Below are positions 46,569 to 55,911 of a stretch of DNA of 64,000 bases, piece by piece. The notes below the pieces were generated by a model. The model searched no databases. It was not told the DNA's origin and saw only the letters and a program-made list of their open reading frames with translations. The DNA comes from Vibrio nitrifigilis (lineage in GTDB: Bacteria; Pseudomonadota; Gammaproteobacteria; Enterobacterales; Vibrionaceae). Location: positions 2,294,001 to 2,358,000 of the forward strand of contig NZ_JADPMR010000001.1 in the NCBI RefSeq assembly GCF_015686695.1, given 5' to 3'. The translations under genes and the position numbers were made by a program. Position 1 is the stretch's first letter. The number at the start of each line of letters is the position of its first letter.

Positions 46569-47099
46569 TTAAATAGGAGTCACTTCAAATAGGCCAAAAT
46601 CACAGCCTTCTTCAGCGCCGCTTTGGGTTTGAATCGCGCGCGTTTTAACGCTTAAGCCCATGCTTTGAGCAACTTGATCAAGTGCTCCGGCAAACCATCC
46701 AGTGAACATGTAATCCACTTTCCGATTCACTTTGCCGTATTGATAAACAAAGCACGAGTTCTCAAGCCTTACTCGCGCTTGGCCTTTTTCAATGTCTAAC
46801 TCTTCCGTGATGAAAAATCCCCAGCCACGTTGCGATAAACGTTTCATGTAATGATCAAAGATTTCACTTCCTACTAAACCGTGTTCTTCTGCCTCTTTTT
46901 CACACCAATAGTAAGCGGATTTGTATCCCGCTTTGTACAGAATATCGGCATAGCGTTCGGCGCCTATCTCTGCTTCAATCCCCATGTGGTTGTTGACAAA
47001 GAAATGTCGTGGTACATAGAGCATAGGCAGTGCGTCGGTGGTCCAAACGCCGGTGTCATCATCGACGACAATAGGCAATTCAGGTGCATGTGTGGTCAT
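46569..47099 (-). CDS. DUF5943-type protein of the dimethylglycine operon
   Basis: The 176-residue soluble protein begins MTTHAPELPIVVDDDTGVW and contains WCEKEAEEHGLVGSEIFDHYMKRLSQRGWGFF and YMFTGWFAGALDQV, a 4-vinyl-reductase-like (V4R-type) fold by appearance. It corresponds in place to the DUF5943 protein that precedes dgcA in Pseudomonas betaine clusters. Its function is not known. A small-molecule-binding or accessory role in dimethylglycine demethylation is a guess. Confidence 0.75.
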   Translation of the reverse strand: MTTHAPELPIVVDDDTGVWTTDALPMLYVPRHFFVNNHMGIEAEIGAERYADILYKAGYKSAYYWCEKEAEEHGLVGSEIFDHYMKRLSQRGWGFFITEELDIEKGQARVRLENSCFVYQYGKVNRKVDYMFTGWFAGALDQVAQSMGLSVKTRAIQTQSGAEEGCDFGLFEVTPI

Positions 47100-47145
47100 A
47101 TCGAATTCTCCCTTTCTTAATCTGTCCTGTCGTTATTCCAGTTGG

Positions 47146-48123
47146 CTATTCGCCCCAAACTTCACCTAAAACACGTAACCAGTTCTCACCCATAATCTTG
47201 CGAACTTGCGACTCACTAAAACCGTGTTTGAGCAAGGCTGCCGTCAAATTAGGGAACTCACCTAAGGTGCGAATGCCTTCTGGATTAATGATTTCGCCAA
47301 AATTCGTTAAACGGCGGGCATAACCTTTATCGTGCGTAAGCCATTCGAAGAAGGGTTGGTCTTGACCTTGAGTAAAATCCGTACCTATACCGATATGGTC
47401 TTCGCCCACTAAATTAAAGATGTAAGCGATCGCCTCTACGTAATCATCGATAGTCGAGTGAATGCCATTTTTGAGGAAAGGAGCGAACATGGTGACGCCA
47501 ACAAAACCGCCATGATCAGCGATAAATTTGATGTCTTCGTCGGATTTATTGCGGGGATGATCTTTTAAGCCACTGGGTAAACAGTGTGAGTAGCAAACAG
47601 GCTTTTTCGAGGCAAGAATCACTTCTTGGGACGTTTTCCCTCCCACATGAGAAAGGTCGCACATCATGCCAACGTCGTTCATTTCTGCCACGATTTCATG
47701 ACCAAACCCAGATAAGCCACCATCACGTTCATAACAGCCCGTTCCGACTAGGTTTTGCGTGTTGTAACACATTTGAACGACGCCGACGCCTAAGTCTTTA
47801 AAGACTTGTACATAACCTAATTGATCTTCAAAAGCATGGGCGTTTTGAAAGCCCATCATGATGCCAGTTTTACCTTCTTGCTTAGCTCGGTGTATATCGG
47901 CTGTGGTTTTTACTTTCAAGACTAAATCGCTGTTCTCTTCCAGTAAGTTGTTCATATCGACAATGTTGTCGACGGTGTTTTGAAAGCCTTCCCACACCGA
48001 TACCGTACAGTTAGCCGCAGTTAAACCGCCTTCACGCATATCTTGAAATAGTGCCCTCTCCCATTTCGCAATGACTAAGCCGTCAATGACGATAGCATCT
48101 TCATGCAAATCCGTTGCGTTCAT
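47146..48123 (-). CDS. Membrane-dipeptidase-family protein with altered metal site
   Basis: The 325-residue protein has the renal-dipeptidase barrel: DLSHVGGKTS (H159), KPVCYSHCLPSGLKDHPRN (H180, R191) and HIGIGTDFTQGQ (D249). The usual HxD zinc motif after the first strand is absent (IDGLVIAKW instead of a DGHND-type sequence), and the bridging glutamate appears to be Q93 (MGFQNAHAF). A normal binuclear zinc dipeptidase is therefore unlikely. It heads the operon with the DUF5943 protein and dgcA, as in Pseudomonas; its role in betaine use is unknown. Confidence 0.88.
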   Translation of the reverse strand: MNATDLHEDAIVIDGLVIAKWERALFQDMREGGLTAANCTVSVWEGFQNTVDNIVDMNNLLEENSDLVLKVKTTADIHRAKQEGKTGIMMGFQNAHAFEDQLGYVQVFKDLGVGVVQMCYNTQNLVGTGCYERDGGLSGFGHEIVAEMNDVGMMCDLSHVGGKTSQEVILASKKPVCYSHCLPSGLKDHPRNKSDEDIKFIADHGGFVGVTMFAPFLKNGIHSTIDDYVEAIAYIFNLVGEDHIGIGTDFTQGQDQPFFEWLTHDKGYARRLTNFGEIINPEGIRTLGEFPNLTAALLKHGFSESQVRKIMGENWLRVLGEVWGE

Positions 48124-48187
48124 CTCATCACCTATTCGTGTTGTTTCCTGTTACTAACCAGAATAGGTATTAAGGAATAGCAACACT

Positions 48188-48203
48188 GTTCTGAAAACGG
48201 CAT
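48188..48203 (-). promoter_or_regulatory. Candidate GbdR-type site upstream of the dimethylglycine operon
   Basis: On the reverse strand ATGCCGTTTTCAGAAC agrees with the gbcA-side word ATGTCGCGTTTAGACC at 11 of 16 positions. It lies 65 bases before the dipeptidase-family gene. Confidence 0.35.
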
Positions 48204-48234
48204 CTAAAATTCCCATTGCGCAGCCAAAATACGA

Positions 48235-48266
48235 AAAAAGCGCCGCCACTAAGGACGACGCTTTTT
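48235..48266 (-). terminator. Imperfect hairpin after the GbdR-like gene
   Basis: AAAAAGCGCCG and CGACGCTTTTT pair with one mismatch around a loop of about eight bases, 18 bases beyond the regulator's stop codon. The A- and T-runs make it possible in both directions. Confidence 0.65.
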
Positions 48267-48283
48267 AACAGCTTAACTATGCG

Positions 48284-49417
48284 TTATATGGAGACTGAGC
48301 CGTACGTAGGCTCATTTTGAGCTTCGAAAAGTGCCTGTGATGAACGCCATTGCGGCATCGTTTCATCAATCATTGGAATCACATTGGTATTGGTTAACAC
48401 TGGCATCGGTCCATGAGTACTTAAAACGCCACCTTGTGAACCAATACGTTCAGTTTTAGGCGAAATACCAATGTGCAAGCGATAACACTTACTAAAGTGA
48501 GGCGAAGAGACAAATCCACAAGCAGTAGCGATATCGATAATCGACATCGTGGTTTGCCGTAAAAGTTGACGAGCTCGATACAAGCGTAACTTGAGGTAAT
48601 ATTTTGAAGGGGAACACTGCAGGTATTTTTGAAATAACCGCTCTAGTTGACGGCGAGATAATCCAACGTAAGAGGCTAGCTCATCGAGCTCGATCACTTC
48701 TTCAATATTGGCTTCCATTAACGTAATGGCTTCCACTAATTTCGGCTGAGCGGTACCTAACATATGTTTCAGTGGGACTCGTTGGTAATCATTTTCACCA
48801 CGAACCCTATCACAGATGAACATTTCTGAGATGCTGGCCGCTAACTCACGTCCAAAATCCTTTTGGATCATGGTGATCATCATCTCCAATGGTACTGAAC
48901 CACCACTACAAGTCATGCGATCACGATCAATCACAAACAGATGATTTAAACAATTCACCCGTGGATGTCGCTCTTGCAAAGTGGCTAAACATTCCCAGTG
49001 TACGCTACACTGGTAACCATCCAGTAGGCCCGCTTCGGCCAAAAGATAAGGCCCAGTGCAAACACCACCCAGGCGAACATGCTTACGTGATAGCGATTGC
49101 AACCAACCAATTTGGCGACGCGTATAACTATGCACAATGTTCACGCCACCGACCACAATTAGCGTGTCCAAAGGCGGTGCATCACTCATCGTCGTATCGG
49201 GATTGACCGTAATCCCATCACTCGCTTTCACCTTGTTACCATCTTCACTAATAATGTACCAATCGTACAACGTTTTACCGGTTAATTGGTTTGCCATCCG
49301 CAGTGGATCCACGGCAGAGGCAAGCGCTAACATAGTAAAATTATTCAGCAATAAAAAACCGATCCGGTTCACTTCCCTTTTGGGTTTTTCATCAGGGGCA
49401 TTGATTGATTTTGACAT
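48284..49417 (-). CDS. gbdR: GbdR-like AraC-family transcriptional regulator
   Basis: The 377-residue protein has an N-terminal class-I glutamine-amidotransferase-like (DJ-1/PfpI) domain (about 20-190; GFLLLNNFTMLALASAVDPLRMAN, GVCTGPYLLAEAG) and a C-terminal pair of AraC helix-turn-helices (about 230-330; VGLSRRQLERLFQ, then IDIATACGFVSSPHFSKCYR). This is the GbdR/ArgR/CdhR architecture; GbdR senses betaine and dimethylglycine and activates their catabolic genes. The start at 49417 follows GGAG. Its place between the dgc and sox clusters supports GbdR, but the symbol is by homology. Confidence 0.87.
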   Translation of the reverse strand: MSKSINAPDEKPKREVNRIGFLLLNNFTMLALASAVDPLRMANQLTGKTLYDWYIISEDGNKVKASDGITVNPDTTMSDAPPLDTLIVVGGVNIVHSYTRRQIGWLQSLSRKHVRLGGVCTGPYLLAEAGLLDGYQCSVHWECLATLQERHPRVNCLNHLFVIDRDRMTCSGGSVPLEMMITMIQKDFGRELAASISEMFICDRVRGENDYQRVPLKHMLGTAQPKLVEAITLMEANIEEVIELDELASYVGLSRRQLERLFQKYLQCSPSKYYLKLRLYRARQLLRQTTMSIIDIATACGFVSSPHFSKCYRLHIGISPKTERIGSQGGVLSTHGPMPVLTNTNVIPMIDETMPQWRSSQALFEAQNEPTYGSVSI

Positions 49418-49755
49418 GACGCACTCCATTGCATTTGAAGATTGTTGGAGATTTATTTTAGGTAGACTCTCGCTGCTTAATTTTTAGCCGTTGAGCTCAA
49501 TCTGTTTTGCAATTAATGCGCCCAATATTTACTCTTTATTAAATTTTTGTTACCTATGCAATCAACTACACAATATTCAGCAACTTGTTATGGACAGTCT
49601 GAAAATTATGTTCAGTCGTTTCCATTCTTCTATCCCAATTTGGGCCAATTTTCACCAAAATAATCCCTGTAGGTAGCACCAAATTTGCTCAATTGCACCG
49701 TTATGCAACAATGCATTATATTTCCCAACACAGTCGTAACTATCACTCACATTCA
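49418..49755. other. Gene-free region between gbdR and sdaA
   Basis: About 338 AT-rich bases hold the upstream region of the regulator gene and the 3' end of sdaA. I see no clear terminator, ORF or match to the candidate GbdR word here. Confidence 0.5.
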
Positions 49756-51135
49756 TTAACACTCAATGGCATTAACGGCTAAACCACCACGGGAGGTTTC
49801 TTTGTACTTATCTTGCATATCTCGTCCAGTATCTCGCATGGTTCTAATCACTTTATCTAACGAAATGAAATGTTGGCCATCACCTCTTAATGCCATATTC
49901 GCTGCGTTAATTGATTTAACAGCAGCAATCGCGTTGCGTTCAATACATGGAACTTGAACCAACCCACCAACAGGATCGCAAGTTAGGCCAAGGTTATGCT
50001 CTAAGGCGATTTCCGCCGCATTTTCAACTTGCTCTGGCGTGCCCCCTAACACTTCCGCTAACCCTGCAGCAGCCATTGCACTAGCCGAACCGACCTCGCC
50101 CTGACACCCCACTTCGGCCCCTGAGATTGAGGCATTCATTTTACACAGCGAGCCCACCGCGGCTGCCGCAAGGAAAAATGTCACCACATCTTTTGGCTTT
50201 GCATTCGCATGAAAACGCATGTGATACATAAGCACCGCCGGAATAATCCCCGCTGCGCCATTAGTGGGAGCGGTTACCATACGTCCTCCCGCGGCATTTT
50301 CTTCATTCACCGCTAGAGCAAATAAATTGACCCAATCCATGCCACTTAAAGTGGAATAAATCACATCATGTTCAGAGGCTTGTAATAGCGCTTGATGCAA
50401 AGAGGCCGCGCGGCGTTTTACCTGCAAACCACCAGGCAAAATCCCCGTATTTTCAATACCGTTAGCAATGCATTCTTGCATCACTTTCCACAATTGATAA
50501 ATGGATGCTTTAACATCGGACTCGCGACATAGTGCTTGTTCATTGTGTAATACCACATCACTAATTCGCAGCTGATGTTTCGTGCAAATGTCTAGCAACA
50601 TCTCACCACTACGATAAGGATAAGGTATATCGATCGTTATGGGCTCTTGATTCGTATGGGCAATATCCAGCTCATCAAGCACAAACCCACCGCCAACAGA
50701 ATAATAGGTTTTCTGTTTAAGCTCTCTGCGCGTTGAATCATAGGCAGTTAACGTCATGGCATTGGGATGATAATCCAGTACTTGCGGATCAAAGATAAGA
50801 TCCATTTGCCAATCAAAGTGGATGGCTCTTTTATTGGCTAGCATTAATGAATGGGTTTCTAGGACAGCTTGAATGGCAGGATCAATCAGGGCCGGTTCAA
50901 TCATGTCGGGTTGATAGCCCATTAACCCCATGATCACCGCCTTATCGGTGCTGTGACCGACACCCGTTGCACTTAACGATCCAAATAGCGTGATATTCAC
51001 CGCTTCAACTTGTCCAAGCAGATCAGCTTTTTGCAGCTCTTGGACAAAAAGATAGGCCGCTTTCATCGGTCCAACGGTATGGGAGCTTGACGGACCAATC
51101 CCCACTTTAAACAAATCAAATACGCTGATGTTCAT
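49756..51135 (-). CDS. sdaA: L-serine dehydratase, iron-sulfur type
   Basis: The 459-residue single-chain enzyme begins ISVFDLFKVGIGPSSSHTVGPM, diagnostic of the bacterial Fe-S serine dehydratases. The C-terminal catalytic part has EVGCQGEVGSASAM and LGLTCDPVGGLVQVPCIERN, supplying the three cysteines of the 4Fe-4S cluster. It turns serine into pyruvate and ammonia. Placed after glyA-soxBDAG-purU, it is the last step that lets betaine-derived glycine and serine serve as carbon and nitrogen source. The sdaA/sdaB naming cannot be settled from sequence alone. Confidence 0.94.
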   Translation of the reverse strand: MNISVFDLFKVGIGPSSSHTVGPMKAAYLFVQELQKADLLGQVEAVNITLFGSLSATGVGHSTDKAVIMGLMGYQPDMIEPALIDPAIQAVLETHSLMLANKRAIHFDWQMDLIFDPQVLDYHPNAMTLTAYDSTRRELKQKTYYSVGGGFVLDELDIAHTNQEPITIDIPYPYRSGEMLLDICTKHQLRISDVVLHNEQALCRESDVKASIYQLWKVMQECIANGIENTGILPGGLQVKRRAASLHQALLQASEHDVIYSTLSGMDWVNLFALAVNEENAAGGRMVTAPTNGAAGIIPAVLMYHMRFHANAKPKDVVTFFLAAAAVGSLCKMNASISGAEVGCQGEVGSASAMAAAGLAEVLGGTPEQVENAAEIALEHNLGLTCDPVGGLVQVPCIERNAIAAVKSINAANMALRGDGQHFISLDKVIRTMRDTGRDMQDKYKETSRGGLAVNAIEC

Positions 51136-51245
51136 AACAGCTCCAAAGAGTTAATGCTCACACCTAGCGATTATTGAATAAGCGGCGTTACCTTTAGAGC
51201 TCTGAAACGACATTTGCACCACTAATGTCGACCCTTTTCGCGACC

Positions 51246-51277
51246 AGTAAAATAAATGGGAGGTTTGCCCTCCCATT
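51246..51277 (-). terminator. Terminator of purU
   Basis: On the reverse strand AATGGGAGG pairs with CCTCCCATT (arms 51255-51263 and 51269-51277), followed by TTTATTTTAC. It lies 27 bases beyond the purU stop, so sdaA probably has its own promoter. Confidence 0.85.
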
Positions 51278-51303
51278 GTTGAGTGAATGATTCTTTATCG
51301 GAG

Positions 51304-52173
51304 TTAATTATCAAACACAACGGTGCGTTTTCCACTTAAAAAGACTCTCTTTTCAACGTGATAACGAACCGCATTAAAGAGGGTAATTCTTTCTATATCT
51401 TGCCCTTTAGAGATCAACTGTTCAGGGTACAGTGCGTGATTAACCGTCTGAATTCCTTGGGTAATAATCGGTCCTTCATCTAAGTCATTATTCACATAGT
51501 GCGCGGTAGCACCGACCATCTTAACGCCTTTTTCCCACGCCTGATGATAAGGGCGAGCCCCTTTAAATCCAGGTAAAAGTGAATGATGAATATTGATCGC
51601 TTTACCATCCAGTTGTTGGCACATGGATGGAGAAAGTACCTGCATGTAGCGAGCAAGTACCGTTAAATCAATACGATATTCAGCAAGTAGCCCGAGAATC
51701 TGCTGCTCCTGTTCCAATTTCGTATCAGGTGTAATCGGTAAATGGTAGTAGGGAATATTATGCCATTTAGCCAGAGGCTCGAGATCAGGATGGTTGGAGA
51801 TGATCACGGGAATATCAATATTGAGCTGCCCAGTTCGAACACGAAACAGAAGATCATTAAGACAGTGATCGTATTTCGATACCAGTATGGCAACACGCTC
51901 TTTCTTTGCGGCTGGGGAAAGAGCCCAAGTCATATCAAATTCAGCGGCCCGTTCGACAAACTCATCGTTAAAGTGAGCAACGGAGAAATCAGCACTCGGC
52001 GGCGTAAATTCGATACGCAGAAAGAACATCCCTTGCACTCGGTCATCAAAAGAATGTATTTCGTTAATATAATTCCCTGATTCCGCCATGTATCGAGTCA
52101 CTACATCGACCGTTCCGAGCTGGCTTGAACAACTGCCAGTAAAAATCCAAGTTCCAGAATGGGTGGTCTGCAT
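51304..52173 (-). CDS. purU: Formyltetrahydrofolate deformylase
   Basis: The 289-residue protein has an N-terminal ACT-like regulatory region (1-90) and a formyltransferase-fold domain with IPVIISNHPDLEPLAKWH, INIHHSLLPGFKGARPYHQAWEKG and VGATAHYVNNDLDEGPII, the PurU signature. It hydrolyses 10-formyl-tetrahydrofolate to formate and free folate. In a sarcosine-oxidase cluster this relieves the one-carbon load created when methyl groups are oxidised, a pairing common in betaine degraders. It starts 56 bases after soxG, across a hairpin. Confidence 0.94.
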   Translation of the reverse strand: MQTTHSGTWIFTGSCSSQLGTVDVVTRYMAESGNYINEIHSFDDRVQGMFFLRIEFTPPSADFSVAHFNDEFVERAAEFDMTWALSPAAKKERVAILVSKYDHCLNDLLFRVRTGQLNIDIPVIISNHPDLEPLAKWHNIPYYHLPITPDTKLEQEQQILGLLAEYRIDLTVLARYMQVLSPSMCQQLDGKAINIHHSLLPGFKGARPYHQAWEKGVKMVGATAHYVNNDLDEGPIITQGIQTVNHALYPEQLISKGQDIERITLFNAVRYHVEKRVFLSGKRTVVFDN

Positions 52174-52192
52174 ATACCTGCTCCATAAAAAT

Positions 52193-52224
52193 AAGCCGAG
52201 CAGTGTGAAGTAGCCGCTCGGCTT
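52193..52224 (-). terminator. Hairpin between soxG and purU
   Basis: AAGCCGAGC (52193-52201) pairs with GCTCGGCTT (52216-52224) across a 14-base loop; on the reverse strand it is followed by ATTTTTATGG. It lies within the 56-base gap, so purU expression may rely on read-through. Confidence 0.75.
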
Positions 52225-52229
52225 CTTTA

Positions 52230-52898
52230 TTATTTTTCAATCGTGAGGCCGAACTCTTTGCTGGCATCTATCAACCAACGCCAGATGTAATCCGCAAAAC
52301 TGCGTCTGACAATTAAACGCCACTGATTTTCACCGCAGTGGTAGAACGTTGCGGAGCTTTTCGCTAACAACGAACCCGCGACTTTGCCGACCGGAAAAGA
52401 ATTAGCATGAACATCCAACGAGGTACTCTTTTTTAGCACCTCAATGACGTTTAATCCCGTTAACTCAATCACGGTTTGTCCACCACTTTGATTCACAATA
52501 GAAAAATGACCGGTTAGCTTCTCGCGAAGCGCGACTTCAATGTCATACAACATATCTGCTGATGACAACACTAGCCATTCATCGGGACTCAACCACAAGA
52601 TACTGGTCACGTCATTGGCAGCGGTCGTCAACGGTTTAGTCGGCAGTGCCAACCCAAGAACGTTAGTGACACCTTCAACAAATGCTTCATTATCGGCATT
52701 GCCGCGAATAATCAAATGTCCCATCAGAGCAAGCTCTTTGATCACAACACCAGATTGGCGAGTAGCAGGCTGCACGATCCCCCTTTTTTGACTATCAGAA
52801 ATAGGCGATTGAGCTGGCGTTTCTGAATACTGATCCATGACGGCAACGAGAGGGGTTACTGGCGTTAATTTCTTTTCAGGTGAAAGTACATCAGACAT
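52230..52898 (-). CDS. soxG: Sarcosine oxidase gamma subunit
   Basis: The 222-residue protein is of the gamma-subunit family (GcvT-like fold), with ILWLSPDEWLVLSS, VNQSGGQTVIELTG and ATFYHCGENQWRLIVRRSFADYIWRWL. The start at 52898 is preferred to 52967 because AAGGAGAGCGTCAAC precedes it; it then overlaps soxA by only eight bases. It is the structural fourth subunit of heterotetrameric sarcosine oxidase. The N-terminal 30 or so residues look like an extra tail. Confidence 0.87.
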   Translation of the reverse strand: MSDVLSPEKKLTPVTPLVAVMDQYSETPAQSPISDSQKRGIVQPATRQSGVVIKELALMGHLIIRGNADNEAFVEGVTNVLGLALPTKPLTTAANDVTSILWLSPDEWLVLSSADMLYDIEVALREKLTGHFSIVNQSGGQTVIELTGLNVIEVLKKSTSLDVHANSFPVGKVAGSLLAKSSATFYHCGENQWRLIVRRSFADYIWRWLIDASKEFGLTIEK

Positions 52899-55800
52899 GT
52901 TGACGCTCTCCTTCTGGGTCAAAAAAGACTGGGCTACAGATTTCGGCTTCGATAACTCGGCCATCAACTAATGGGTAATACACCTTTTCCCCCATGCGAT
53001 TTTGACCATCAATAATGAATCCCATGGCAATACTTCGGTCTAAATTCGCGCTCCAATAACTTGAACTCACATGACCAAGCATGGTCATTGGAATGGGTTG
53101 ATTGGGATTAGCTACCGCTTGAGCGCCTTCTGGCAAAATTACCTTAGGATCTAGGGTTTTCAAACCAACAAGTTGTTTTCGAGCGGAGCGTGCATTAGCC
53201 TCAAGCGCCATACCCCGTTTGCCAATAAAACTAAAGGGCTTGTTTTTGCCAACACACCACGCCATTCCTAAATCATATGGAGTGACGGAACCATCGGTAT
53301 CCTGACCTGTGATAATAAAGCCTTTTTCAGCACGCAGAATGTGCATAGTTTCGGTGCCGTATGGCGTAAGTTGATACTTCTCGCCATGCTCAAAGAGTTT
53401 ATCCCACACATATTGGGCGTAATTAGCTTGCACGTTAATTTCAAACGACAGTTCACCCGTAAAGGAGATACGAAATACCCGAGCAGGCACTCCGGCCACT
53501 TTGCCCTCTTTCCAATCCATAAACTTAAAGGTATCACCACTGAGATCGATGTCAGTCAATTCTGCCAACAGCTTGCGGCTGTTAGGACCGCCCAATGTCA
53601 TGGTTGCCCAGTGATCGGTTACACTATTGAAATAAACTTCTAACTCGGGCCATTCGGTTTGATGATAAAGTTCTAGCCATTCAAGCACATGAGCAGCACC
53701 ACCTGTGGTTGTGGTCATGAGAAAATGGTTCTCGCCTAGACAAGAAGTCACCCCATCATCAAAAACCATTCCATCTTCACCACACATTACGCCGTAACGG
53801 CATTTACCTACCCCCAACTTAGTCCAAGCATTGGAATAGATGCGACCGATAAATTCTCGCGCGTCCTTCCCCTGAATATCGACCTTGCCCAGCGTAGAGG
53901 CATCAATAATACCGACGCTTGAGCGCACGGCTTTACATTCGCGATTGAGCGCTTCTTGCATGGTTTCACCTGCTTTAGGGTAATACCAAGGACGTTTCCA
54001 AAGGCTCACATCTTCAAATTTTGCCCCATGTGCTACATGCCATTCATGCATCGCGGTATAACGCAGCGGATCAAATAGTTCATCACAGTTACGCCCAGCA
54101 ATCGCACCAAAGGTTACGGGGGTATAGTTGGGCCTGAAAATGGTGGTTCCTGTCTGTGGAATGGTTTGCCCTAACTTTTTGGCTGCAATGGCCATCCCAT
54201 TGATATTGCCCATTTTGCCTTGATCGGTACCAAAGCCTAACGCGGTATAACGTTTAACGTGTTCAATCGATTCAAACCCTTCTAAGGTTGCCAACTCAAT
54301 GGCCGCAGCAGTTACGTCGTTCTGATAATCTACAAATTGCTTTGGTGCACGCGAGGTGGGCTTTGTGTGCGGAATATGGAATAGAGCCATAGGTTGCCCC
54401 ACCTTAGGAGATGACACTTTAGGGCAGCTCATCACACTGCTGGCAAAATTGAGGCGTTTCACAACGCTCTGACCAACTTCAAACCCTTGTTCGATAACCT
54501 CTGCGAGAGTCTGCAAGCCATTGATTGAACCTGCAGTAAGCTGTCGTTGAATGGTTTCTCCAGGCACAAACCCAATTGCTTGTTCATCCCAGACTGGGCG
54601 ACTACCAGAGTGACAAGACAAGTGGACAACAGGGCTCCAACCACCCGAACTTGCGACGGTATCACAAGCGATAATTTCCGATTTTCCAATAACTTGGTCA
54701 CCCGCATCGTTGAGCTTAGCAACCACAGCGCCTTGAACGCGCTTCGTTCCTGTCACATCGATAACGGCACTGCCTGTAATGATTTTGATCCCAAAGGCTC
54801 GCGCCTTATCAATCAAATCCCCCGACACACTTTGGCGTGTATCGACAATAGCACTAACGGGCTTACCCGCTGAGAACCAATCAAGAGCGGTTTGATAGGC
54901 ACTATCGTTAGTCGTCATTAGTACAAGACTAGAACCGGGTATAACAGCATAACGATTGATATAAGTAGCCACAGCAGAAGCAAGCATACAACCCGGAACA
55001 TCATTGTTACCGTAAACCAATGGACGTTCATGCGCGCCAGTGGCGAGCACAACCCAATTAGCTCGGACACGATGAATGCGCTGGCGAGCTTTGTCACGCC
55101 CGACAAAATCGGTGAGATGATCGGCTAAACGTTCATGAATGGTTAAAAAGTTATGATCGTGGTAGCCATTAACCGTCGCACGATTGAGCATCGTCACATC
55201 TGGATAACCCGCCAGCTCTTCGATAGTGTCAGCCACCCAATCCAGCGCTGGCTTACCATCAATCACTTGGTCGCCACATAATAAACTACCGCCGAATTCA
55301 TTCTGCTCATCAGCGATAATCACTCGCGCGCCAGCCCGGGCAGCACACAAAGCGGTCATTAACCCTGCTGGCCCCGCCCCCACGATCAACAGATCACAAT
55401 GTTGGTTCATATGATCATAGATGTCCGGATCGGCTTCGGTTGGTGAACGTCCCAAGCCTGCTGCTTTACGAATATACTTCTCATACGTTGGCCACATTTT
55501 GGCAGGTGACATAAAGGTTTTGTAGTAAAAACCTGGAGGCATTAGTCCCGCGCCTACCTTACCAACTAGTCCCATGACATCAGATTCAACATTAGGCCAA
55601 CCGTTGGTTGAAGTGCAAACCAAACCTTCGTACAACTCTTGTTGAGTTGCACGCACATTAGGAATTTGGGTGGCCTCTGTTGCGCCCACTTGTAAAATCG
55701 CGTTTGGCTCTTCAGGACCGGCGGCGATAATTCCGCGTGGACGACTGTATTTGAAGCTACGCCCGACGATATCGATACCATTCGCCAATAAAGCGGATGC

Positions 55801-55911
55801 AACAGTATCGCCCTCAAAACCCTGATATTGTTTGCCATTAAAGGTAAAACTGAGTGGTTTGGCGCGTTCAATACGTCCACCAGACATTAATCGATTGGGT
55901 TGACTCATCAT
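52891..55911 (-). CDS. soxA: Sarcosine oxidase alpha subunit
   Basis: The 1006-residue protein has an N-terminal 2Fe-2S-like and FAD/NAD-binding half (SFTFNGKQYQGFEGDTVASALLANGI; LLIVGAGPAGLMTALCAARAG; WVVLATGAHERPLVYGNND) and a C-terminal folate-binding aminomethyltransferase half (from about 610; VGIIDASTLGKVDIQGKDAREFIGRIY, FTGELSFEINV). It channels the methylene group of sarcosine to tetrahydrofolate. Start and stop overlap the neighbouring sox genes (soxD by 4 bases, soxG by 8), showing a tightly coupled operon soxB-soxD-soxA-soxG. Confidence 0.94.
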   Translation of the reverse strand: MMSQPNRLMSGGRIERAKPLSFTFNGKQYQGFEGDTVASALLANGIDIVGRSFKYSRPRGIIAAGPEEPNAILQVGATEATQIPNVRATQQELYEGLVCTSTNGWPNVESDVMGLVGKVGAGLMPPGFYYKTFMSPAKMWPTYEKYIRKAAGLGRSPTEADPDIYDHMNQHCDLLIVGAGPAGLMTALCAARAGARVIIADEQNEFGGSLLCGDQVIDGKPALDWVADTIEELAGYPDVTMLNRATVNGYHDHNFLTIHERLADHLTDFVGRDKARQRIHRVRANWVVLATGAHERPLVYGNNDVPGCMLASAVATYINRYAVIPGSSLVLMTTNDSAYQTALDWFSAGKPVSAIVDTRQSVSGDLIDKARAFGIKIITGSAVIDVTGTKRVQGAVVAKLNDAGDQVIGKSEIIACDTVASSGGWSPVVHLSCHSGSRPVWDEQAIGFVPGETIQRQLTAGSINGLQTLAEVIEQGFEVGQSVVKRLNFASSVMSCPKVSSPKVGQPMALFHIPHTKPTSRAPKQFVDYQNDVTAAAIELATLEGFESIEHVKRYTALGFGTDQGKMGNINGMAIAAKKLGQTIPQTGTTIFRPNYTPVTFGAIAGRNCDELFDPLRYTAMHEWHVAHGAKFEDVSLWKRPWYYPKAGETMQEALNRECKAVRSSVGIIDASTLGKVDIQGKDAREFIGRIYSNAWTKLGVGKCRYGVMCGEDGMVFDDGVTSCLGENHFLMTTTTGGAAHVLEWLELYHQTEWPELEVYFNSVTDHWATMTLGGPNSRKLLAELTDIDLSGDTFKFMDWKEGKVAGVPARVFRISFTGELSFEINVQANYAQYVWDKLFEHGEKYQLTPYGTETMHILRAEKGFIITGQDTDGSVTPYDLGMAWCVGKNKPFSFIGKRGMALEANARSARKQLVGLKTLDPKVILPEGAQAVANPNQPIPMTMLGHVSSSYWSANLDRSIAMGFIIDGQNRMGEKVYYPLVDGRVIEAEICSPVFFDPEGERQHV

